A stretch of 8,582 nt of DNA from contig DAOVZP010000045.1 of the NCBI GenBank assembly GCA_030635045.1, positions 1-8,582 of the forward strand, read 5' to 3'. The translations under genes were made by a program, and so were the position numbers. Positions 1-6,405 of this stretch are shown in pieces. Within the stretch, counting starts at the first letter, position 1. Every line of letters starts with the position of its first letter. The notes beneath the pieces are model-generated. The model searched no databases and had not been told where the DNA came from. It saw only the letters and a list, made by a program, of their open reading frames with translations. Origin of the DNA: Bacteroidota bacterium. Its GTDB lineage: Bacteria; Bacteroidota; Bacteroidia; Bacteroidales; B18-G4.

Positions 1-1958
1 GGGAACTCTAAAACTGCAATGCCAACTTCACTTGCCAGTGCGGCACCAATGTACTCGTTATCCATTGACAGGCCGACATAGGCATAAGGTTCAGTAGTTA
101 CAGTGAATGATGTTGACTGAAGAGGAAGTAATGGCGTGTAGGTTGCTGCTGTAACAGGAGGATTGGAGAAGAATACCATCAGGGATGGGTCTCCAATGAA
201 ATTATATATGTCCCAATAATATTGGGCTGATCCCGGTGATCCTTCTGTAACCGCCATATTTCCGGCGAAGATCATCTCATCACCGCTGACATACCATTCT
301 CCAAATTCCTCACCATGATCATGAAAAGCCCGGTCGTAAGATCCAAGGCCGGTCTGGGAATAGGATGGAGGATTTTGTGAGATCTGCCCCACTCCGACGC
401 CAAAATAATAATCCTCATCCCAGTAGGTGCTGTTTGATGCTCCAATATAACCAACAGCGCCTTTATTCTCAGCACGGACAATGGCTTCACCGAAGCACTC
501 ACTTAACTGATATTCGCTGGAGGAGCAGCAGTTTCCAACCAGTACACAATACATATCCTGGTTCTGAAGTGCCGGTATGTGAGATATTAAAAAGGAGGGG
601 TCAGCCCATCCGCTCGGGCTGCAATGGGCTGTATAATTTCCAAAAGTAACCCCATTACTGATATCCTGTCGTATCTGTGCGGCGCTGGGGCCGGATTGTG
701 GATAGAGATAGGTATGGGATGTGATCCCGTGATCGGGATTGAAATAGTTTATGGTCCCGTAATTGATCTGACCGTTGCCCCAGTCATATCCATGTGATCC
801 GTCCATTCCGGCAACCATCACCACCTCGTCAAGGTAAGTGGGATCCGGCATCTGGTATTTTTCATATTGCAGGGTTTTGTCGATATACGGCTGAAGCTGC
901 CCCGGGTTTTGTGCAGAAAACCTTCCATAATAGATTTCCGGGAAAAGGTCGCCGCTAAACTCACAGTAATTACGGTCGGTGGCGCCATTGCCATTATCCC
1001 AGGTTGGGATCTGTTGTATATCACCCACAAAGAGTACATAAGAAGGTGCCGGATCTTCAGGTGTTCCGGCATTATATAAGTCCTGAATGTATGTTTTTAT
1101 TGACATCAGTGTGCTGCCAACTGCTGATTCATCTGTGTAAGCTTCAACAACCTTAAAACCTTTTTGGGTTTTCCATTCAATCAACGGCTGCAGCTGGCTT
1201 TCGAACATCCTGTCAGCAATGATCACATATTTTATTGGATATAACTTGAGATTCTCCCTGTTGCTTTCAGGAATTTCGTTTATGAGGGAATTCTTAACGG
1301 ACTGAAAGGCAGGGGACGCAAAATTTTCTTCCAGTGCCAGGGTAGCCGGGATATCGGCATTTTCAAAATCTACAGTGAATTCAATATGATGATATACCCT
1401 TAAGGTATGATTGACAGGGTCGTATTGGAAAGGAATAAAATTGATCCTGGCAATACGCCTGTCTCTTAAAATACCCAGCATGTCAACGCTTACCAGATCA
1501 TGTTTTTCAAACCCGGCCTGCTGGTATGCTGCCATGTTAATAACAAACTCATGATAGTCGTCACTTTTAATCCTTGGAGGTTGTGCCGGATAAACAGCTG
1601 CAGGGTAGCCTTCTTCTTTCAGCTCGATATCCTCGTAAACGGCATTATGGATCGTAACCACGGCATTGGCACCGAGGGGAACCCTTATCAGTTTTCTGAT
1701 GGCCGGCATTTCCGGATGGCCGAATAAATCTGTTTTGGAACTACCCTGTAATGCAAGACGGGTGAATAACCCCTCTTCCGTATTTTCTTCATGTGCGGAG
1801 AAGGAAGATACCTGGTATTTTCCTGAGAACTCGAAGAAAGTGTTTGTTTCAATGGTAAGGCCATTTGATCCGCTTTGTCCTACCTGAATAATACTTTGCG
1901 CCTGCACATTACAAAAAGTAAATAAAGCTAAGGCAATAACTGAGAATAATTTTTTCAT
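1..1958 (-). CDS. Gingipain-like C25 cysteine peptidase (gene A), 3' end cut off by the window
   Basis: Secreted C25-family cysteine peptidase, expected to cut extracellular or surface proteins. The frame is open from ATG at 1958 to the left edge, giving 652 codons without a stop. Residues 1-21 form a signal peptide (MKK start, hydrophobic core, likely cleavage after VQA). About 22-240 is a gingipain-type propeptide with the usual HPEMPAIRKLIRVP and PFQYDPVNHTLRVYH segments. The catalytic domain starts near residue 244 (KYVIIADRMF), with VGD at 311-313, IYYGRFSA near 342-349, catalytic His445 in NYTAHCS, Cys478 in VGNCCSSS, SECFGEA, and the closing GDPSL at 589-593. The last 50 or so residues begin an Ig-like domain. 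His445 to Cys478 is 33 residues, the same spacing as in gene B. It lies 164 bp downstream of gene B on the same strand. The missing end probably carries a T9SS tail, as in B and C, but this is inferred. PorU is less likely because of the gingipain-type propeptide. Substrate specificity cannot be read. Confidence 0.92.
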   Translation of the reverse strand, partial: MKKLFSVIALALFTFCNVQAQSIIQVGQSGSNGLTIETNTFFEFSGKYQVSSFSAHEENTEEGLFTRLALQGSSKTDLFGHPEMPAIRKLIRVPLGANAVVTIHNAVYEDIELKEEGYPAAVYPAQPPRIKSDDYHEFVINMAAYQQAGFEKHDLVSVDMLGILRDRRIARINFIPFQYDPVNHTLRVYHHIEFTVDFENADIPATLALEENFASPAFQSVKNSLINEIPESNRENLKLYPIKYVIIADRMFESQLQPLIEWKTQKGFKVVEAYTDESAVGSTLMSIKTYIQDLYNAGTPEDPAPSYVLFVGDIQQIPTWDNGNGATDRNYCEFSGDLFPEIYYGRFSAQNPGQLQPYIDKTLQYEKYQMPDPTYLDEVVMVAGMDGSHGYDWGNGQINYGTINYFNPDHGITSHTYLYPQSGPSAAQIRQDISNGVTFGNYTAHCSPSGWADPSFLISHIPALQNQDMYCVLVGNCCSSSEYQLSECFGEAIVRAENKGAVGYIGASNSTYWDEDYYFGVGVGQISQNPPSYSQTGLGSYDRAFHDHGEEFGEWYVSGDEMIFAGNMAVTEGSPGSAQYYWDIYNFIGDPSLMVFFSNPPVTAATYTPLLPLQSTSFTVTTEPYAYVGLSMDNEYIGAALASEVGIAVLEF

Positions 1959-1987
1959 TTTAACAAGTATTGATTTTGTAAAAAAAA

Positions 1988-2114
1988 GGCTGTCTCAAAA
2001 GGTCCGCTCAAGGTCATTTCGAGCGTTAGCGAGAAATCTGTATTACTGATAGTCAGCAGAATAGATTTCTCCCTTCGGTCGAAATGACTTAAATATCTGA
2101 CTTTTGAGACAGTC
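1988..2114. repeat. Nested palindromic repeat, MITE-like, between genes B and A
   Basis: Two inverted repeats sit one inside the other. The outer pair is CTGTCTCAAAA at 1990-2000 against its exact complement at 2102-2112, extendable by a few bases with one mismatch. The inner pair is 2013-2039 against 2063-2088: GTCATTTCGA and GAGAAATCT are shared perfectly by both arms, and the 7-8 bases between them differ. A 23-base centre separates the arms. Terminal inverted repeats of the kind CTGTCTCAAAA are, from memory, seen at ends of Bacteroidota insertion elements, and GTCATTTCGA...GAGAAATCT palindromes are scattered repeats in this phylum. There is no ORF inside and no clear target-site duplication. 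It starts about 8 bp after the stop of gene B and ends about 30 bp before the start of gene A, so it would fold at the 3' end of the B transcript and in the leader of A. It may act as a terminator or mRNA-end stabiliser. Mobility is inferred from structure only. Confidence 0.72.
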
Positions 2115-2122
2115 TCTTCAAT

Positions 2123-5100
2123 TTATTTTCTTTTAATGATCAGTTTTTGGATCATCTTTTCTCCCTGGCCTTCAATCACCATAAAGTAAAGGCCTTCTGA
2201 AAGTTCACCAAAGTCGATCCTTATTGTGCTCTTCCCGTCAAGATAAATATTGGCCCTGCTGGCCATTTCTTTTCCAACCAGGTTATAAGCCCTGAGCGTA
2301 TAATTACCGGCTTTGCTTACGGATGCATGAATGCTGAAGCTTCCGGTATTGGGATTTGGCCATAATTGGAAGGTATTCTCTTTAGTAAGCTCTTCAACGG
2401 AGGTATAATTATCGACCGTTACATTATATTCTTCAGAGTATTCCCCTTCTCCGCAGTTGTTCATGGCCCTTACTGTGATTTTTGCAGTGCCCAGGAAGGA
2501 CAGATTCCAGGTAATGGTTCCTGTGGCCCCAATGCCTGCAAAGGTACCTGCTTCAATGGGCTCAACATTCCATTCATAATACTCGGCATATGGAACCGGG
2601 TCTGTTGTGTATTCCGATGAAGTGACATTATTCAGGTTAACGTAATCCGGCCCTGTCGGTGTTGCCGGTGTTGCCGGAGCCGCTATGAGCGAAAGGTTCA
2701 TTTCGTCATCAACCAATAAGCCTTCTGCATCCTCTGCTGACAGGGTAAGCACCACGTTTCCATTGGCAATATCATCGGTGCCCGGCATGTAAACAGCTTC
2801 AAGTATGTTGGGGTCATCGAATATGCCATCGCCGGAGCTTGTCCATTCAACCGATACCCAATCGGTAGCCTCACCGGTGCATTGGAAATCACTGCCATCG
2901 CAGGTATAGTCATCAGCACCGGCATAACAGGTAAGTGTCATCAATGGTGGGAATGTGATAAAATCGATCCAGGCACAGTCATTGCCTGACATTCCGGAGC
3001 CATCTTTTTCATAAACCCATTTAAATGTATAGTTTCCGGGCTCTACAGCAAAAGAAACTCTTTGCCACCCACTACCCACACCTGACCATTCACCTTTAAG
3101 TGAATTATCAATGTAGAATCTAAAAAAGTCTTGATTAAGCTGAGAAGAGATCTTAAATACAAATGTGACAGAATCAGCAAGCATCACCTCAACGTCGATA
3201 TAGAACTCACTTTGCTCATTATCTTCGATACTGCCCGATTTAGCTGAATAAATCCCTTCGTATGGATAAATGTTGGTTAGCTCAAATGGCAGGTCGCCAT
3301 CAAGTTGCCAGTCATGATTTGTAAAGTCGCCTGTTTCCCAATCTTCGAAGATCAGTCCTATTTTTTTCTGGAAAGTTGCAAATTCAACTAAAATGCCTGA
3401 TGATAATTCATATTCAAAGTAAGCAAAAGCTGCGCCATCAGGGGCATCGGCATCTACTTCCACTTCGAATTCAGCCCACTGGAATCCCAGCATGTCAAGC
3501 GTACCTATTGAGGAAGTATTATTTGCAAAGTTCAGGTACTGGCAATCTGATTGCACAGTGGCCACAGCGTTTTCAGCCGGACAATGCCCCGAATTGAAGT
3601 TCTTAACCTTAATGATAGCAGTTTCGCCCGGATCAAGCCGGCCATTTCCGTTTCCTGTGCTAATATCATCGATGATCATCTCTGCAATATTAAGTATTGG
3701 GGCAAACACTTCTGCCTGGTATTCCATGATCCAGGTTGTATCACCATCGGTAGCCGTTACGGTGAAGTCAATGAGGTGCTCGTCAGGTGTGTCTTCGGCA
3801 ATATCCATGGCAAAACCTTCCGGCATCCCCACCGATTGCCCGGCCGGGATTAGATCATATACTTCAAAGTTATCGGTAATGGTAACATATTGATCATTTG
3901 TTTCAAGGGTTACTTCTATATTGCTTGCATCGATGCCTCCCAGGTTAAGCAGGTCGATCGTGTAGGTAACCGATTCCCCAAAGTCGAGGAACCCGTTATT
4001 ATTCCCATTAACGTCGATCACGTGGTCATCATCAAAAATGAGGAAAGCTGTATTTCCGGGCACCACATCGATATCATTGATGTGTGGCAGGAAATTGAAT
4101 GATGTAATAGTAAGTGTAAGGATACACGGATTGGTAAGTTCCGGGAATGTCAATGTAACAGAGCCTCCTGCAATAATTCCGGTTGCAAAGATATCGCCAT
4201 CCTTTATCAGGCATGCGGTACCTCCGTCAGCGTTAGCAGATATATCCAATGAGTTCATGCCAACAAACAGGGTCGACATATATGTAACGGTCATGGTTTG
4301 CGGGAAAGCCGTCCTGACATGTAGCGACGGGTCACCAAAGCAAACCCAGGTGTCGGTCATTTCATTGCCTGCTGAACCGTATTCATCATTCATCTGCATA
4401 CAGCCATGCATAGATGCTGCTCCGAAAGTTCTGTTGATATTGCCCGGATATGTTTCAACGAGTACATCAGCCATTTCATCCTGTGCGCACATGGGCGGGT
4501 TCCAACTCTGGTTAATGGTTGACATCATAGTTGCTACGGCTCCACTGGGTTCGCCATTATTTGTTGCGCGCAGCCATGCTTCGGCAAAGCAGCTTCCACC
4601 AACAAAATTCCCGTTTACACAGGCAACCGACCAGATGAATGGCCACATTCCATTATTAGTAAGGGAGTTAACATTGCTGCTTGAAAATCCCGAGGAACTC
4701 CAAGAATTTGTGCTGCCATGACCTGTATAATTAATGATCGTTGAACCTGTATTAACTTCAGTGGCAACCATTGTTGGTGAAGGGTTGCCAGGTGCATCAT
4801 TTCCACCCTGGCTTCCATCAAAAAGCTCAGCATCGTAAGTGTAGGTAAAATTTATCAGGTCGGCATTAATATTGCGGATATGCTGATAATCATATTCACC
4901 ATCGTCGCCGGGGCCCTGTGAAGATGCTATCCCTATGGCACGTGTAAACCAGTCAAAGTTAAGGTCGGGGTTTTTTTCGTAAGTGACGGTGCGTTCAACC
5001 TGGGTTTCTACATGACCAATATTTTCTGCCGAGAAACGGCCAATAAAGAGATCCGGGTAATGGTCGTTACCAACAATATAGGCATAGTTATTATCTGAAT

Positions 5101-6049
5101 CCCCACTGGCATAGGAAGAGGGAAGCTGTTGCGCATCTCCAACCAGGAGTACAAATGTAAGTCCGTTTGTGTTGTAATAATCAGCAATATAGTTTTTGAT
5201 CTGTGTAGACCCGCCAATGCTTGCCACGTCAACCATCTCCACGGGTGTGCCCGTTTGTATTCTCCAGTCGATTAATGGCTGCATGGCCGACATAAATGCA
5301 CCATAGGAAATGATAAGCATATTGCCGTGCTCGCTCACGGGAGTGTAATCAGTGAGATTTTGCGGGCTGTTCAGAAAATGCAAATCGTAGATTGCGGAAT
5401 ATTCCAAAGCGATCTTCTCAGGCATCTTCTCGCGTATTAGCGGATTCAAACCATTATCATTCACTTTAAATACTTCAACATCCAGACTGTGATAAACCCT
5501 AAGTGTGCGGGTAACCGGATTATACTGGAAAGGGTAGGTGATCACTGTCTGGCCCCTGTAATCCCTGATGATATATGGATCACGAAGTTCGGCAAGCGTG
5601 CCCGGGAAAAAGCTGTTTTGTGAATATTGCTCCCCGAATATGAAAGGCACATCATCCGGATCAATATCGCGGGTGAGGTTACCCCTGGAAGGTGCGATCA
5701 GGATGTTTTTATATTCAGTATAGTCTGAAGACAAAACACGTACATCCATTCCGGCCAGGTCAGGAATGACCACGGAAGCTGTTAATTTCAAAAGATCGGG
5801 TGCGCCTGTTTCAAGCATAGGGCTGGCATCTTTAAGCTTAAGCATAAAGGCCGGCCCCTGTTCTGTATTGACTTCAATAAATTCGAAGCCGGGAACCTTA
5901 AATGAGATCCTGCTTGATTGTTTATCAGCCGTTATAAGCTGTATCTCAGCAGGGGCAGATTGCTGGCTGGTGATATCAATCCATTCACCGGCGTAAGTAA
6001 AAAGCATAGAAATAAGAATGACCAGGGAAAAAACGAATGACTTTTTCAT
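2123..6049 (-). CDS. Gingipain-like C25 cysteine peptidase with T9SS sorting tail (gene B), complete
   Basis: Secreted multidomain C25 peptidase of 1308 aa. Residues 1-20 are a signal peptide. About 25-235 is a gingipain-type propeptide with FFPG, RDYRGQTV and PFQYNPVTRTLRVY. The catalytic domain is about 243-580: LLVGDAQQLP at 301-310, DLFIGRFSAE at 333-342, an acidic GPGDDGEYDYQH stretch at 379-390, His444 in NYTGHGS, Cys477 in SVACVNGNF, SCFAEAWLRA, and the closing FGDPSL at 571-576. Then come a short Ig-like domain (about 582-665), two CARDB-like domains (670-780 and 785-895) each opening with an Asp/Asn/Gly loop, a jelly-roll adhesin-like domain (900-1035, starting EDWETGDF), two PKD-like domains (1040-1115 and 1130-1212), and a T9SS type A sorting domain (1226-1308) with WPNPNTGSFSI and GLYFMVIEG. 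ATG at 6049 is chosen because the signal peptide begins there. A TTG 51 bp upstream overlaps the promoter -7 box. Paralogous to gene C. The accessory domains suggest binding to cells or polymers, which is inferred. Confidence 0.95.
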   Translation of the reverse strand: MKKSFVFSLVILISMLFTYAGEWIDITSQQSAPAEIQLITADKQSSRISFKVPGFEFIEVNTEQGPAFMLKLKDASPMLETGAPDLLKLTASVVIPDLAGMDVRVLSSDYTEYKNILIAPSRGNLTRDIDPDDVPFIFGEQYSQNSFFPGTLAELRDPYIIRDYRGQTVITYPFQYNPVTRTLRVYHSLDVEVFKVNDNGLNPLIREKMPEKIALEYSAIYDLHFLNSPQNLTDYTPVSEHGNMLIISYGAFMSAMQPLIDWRIQTGTPVEMVDVASIGGSTQIKNYIADYYNTNGLTFVLLVGDAQQLPSSYASGDSDNNYAYIVGNDHYPDLFIGRFSAENIGHVETQVERTVTYEKNPDLNFDWFTRAIGIASSQGPGDDGEYDYQHIRNINADLINFTYTYDAELFDGSQGGNDAPGNPSPTMVATEVNTGSTIINYTGHGSTNSWSSSGFSSSNVNSLTNNGMWPFIWSVACVNGNFVGGSCFAEAWLRATNNGEPSGAVATMMSTINQSWNPPMCAQDEMADVLVETYPGNINRTFGAASMHGCMQMNDEYGSAGNEMTDTWVCFGDPSLHVRTAFPQTMTVTYMSTLFVGMNSLDISANADGGTACLIKDGDIFATGIIAGGSVTLTFPELTNPCILTLTITSFNFLPHINDIDVVPGNTAFLIFDDDHVIDVNGNNNGFLDFGESVTYTIDLLNLGGIDASNIEVTLETNDQYVTITDNFEVYDLIPAGQSVGMPEGFAMDIAEDTPDEHLIDFTVTATDGDTTWIMEYQAEVFAPILNIAEMIIDDISTGNGNGRLDPGETAIIKVKNFNSGHCPAENAVATVQSDCQYLNFANNTSSIGTLDMLGFQWAEFEVEVDADAPDGAAFAYFEYELSSGILVEFATFQKKIGLIFEDWETGDFTNHDWQLDGDLPFELTNIYPYEGIYSAKSGSIEDNEQSEFYIDVEVMLADSVTFVFKISSQLNQDFFRFYIDNSLKGEWSGVGSGWQRVSFAVEPGNYTFKWVYEKDGSGMSGNDCAWIDFITFPPLMTLTCYAGADDYTCDGSDFQCTGEATDWVSVEWTSSGDGIFDDPNILEAVYMPGTDDIANGNVVLTLSAEDAEGLLVDDEMNLSLIAAPATPATPTGPDYVNLNNVTSSEYTTDPVPYAEYYEWNVEPIEAGTFAGIGATGTITWNLSFLGTAKITVRAMNNCGEGEYSEEYNVTVDNYTSVEELTKENTFQLWPNPNTGSFSIHASVSKAGNYTLRAYNLVGKEMASRANIYLDGKSTIRIDFGELSEGLYFMVIEGQGEKMIQKLIIKRK

Positions 6050-6097
6050 GGTTTTATAAGTTTGGTTCCTGTAATTAGTTTTTTGATTTTTCGAGTG

Positions 6098-6128
6098 CAA
6101 AGATACGTTGATTTTTATTCGTTATCAA
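6098..6128 (-). promoter_or_regulatory. Bacteroidota-type promoter of gene B
   Basis: Read on the minus strand, TTG (6128-6126), a 20-base spacer, and TATCTTTG (6105-6098) match the Bacteroidota housekeeping promoter, whose -7 consensus is TAnnTTTG with a TTG-type -33 element. Transcription would start about 5-8 bases further on, near 6091, giving a leader of roughly 40 bases before ATG 6049. No convincing Shine-Dalgarno sequence lies just upstream of the ATG; the leader ends in A/T-rich TTATAAAACC, which is common in this phylum. Gene B therefore probably has its own promoter in addition to any read-through from gene C. Confidence 0.75.
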
Positions 6129-6353
6129 GCATTTAAGATAATTTAAGTGTGTTTACGTATGTGATTTCCATAGGATAAAATCCCGTAAAAAGGTATTTCT
6201 GAAAACGCTTCATAACAGCTTAATTTATTTTCAAAATTGAAGCCTGACTATATTTTGGAAATTATGACTAATAGACATTCAATGCGTTGAAAGGAATGTA
6301 TTTCCCGGGCTATTTATAAAGTATTTAAATAGGCTTAATGTATAAGGCGAAGC
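6129..6353. other. AT-rich intergenic spacer between genes C and B
   Basis: This is the rest of the 356-base gap between gene C and gene B once the promoter, leader and terminator are taken out. It is AT-rich. No ORF of note, tRNA, long repeat or further perfect TAnnTTTG box was seen in it on either strand. It may hold upstream regulatory sites for gene B, but nothing recognisable supports a specific one. Confidence 0.5.
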
Positions 6354-6387
6354 AAAAAAAAACCGGCAGGAATTACTGCCGGTTTTT
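6354..6387 (-). terminator. Rho-independent terminator of gene C
   Basis: A perfect 9-bp stem, AACCGGCAG (6361-6369) against CTGCCGGTT (6376-6384), encloses a 6-base loop. Read on the minus strand the hairpin runs straight into a tract of T (6362-6354), the classic intrinsic terminator layout, about 20 bases after the stop codon of gene C at 6406-6408. On the plus strand the stem is followed by only five T, so it may also work weakly in the other direction, but no plus-strand gene ends here. Confidence 0.9.
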
Positions 6388-6405
6388 ATGCTTATATGTG
6401 TTGTA

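Noticed and set aside
365..649. Plus-strand open frame of 94 codons
   Set aside because: It is antisense to the catalytic domain of gene A, where conserved His445 and Cys478 motifs show that the minus strand is coding.
1..1958. Gene A as PorU, the T9SS sortase, which is also a C25 protein
   Set aside because: The N-terminal propeptide is of the gingipain type and the gene sits beside gingipain-like paralogs. The C-terminus needed to decide is outside the window, so this stays a weak alternative.
1988..2114. tRNA, small RNA gene or CRISPR repeat in the B-A spacer
   Set aside because: The structure is a symmetric nested inverted repeat without cloverleaf features and without direct repeats separated by spacers.
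3492..3893. Plus-strand open frame of 133 codons
   Set aside because: It is antisense to the CARDB-like domains of gene B, overlaps other short frames, and has a low-complexity Ser/Ile-rich product.
4038..4721. 227-codon open frame on the plus strand
   Set aside because: It lies wholly opposite the catalytic and Ig-like region of gene B, has no recognisable domain, and is best explained as a shadow of that long gene.
6050..6100. N-terminal extension of gene B from a TTG at 6100
   Set aside because: The TTG overlaps the promoter -7 box, and the extension puts a polar stretch in front of a good signal peptide.
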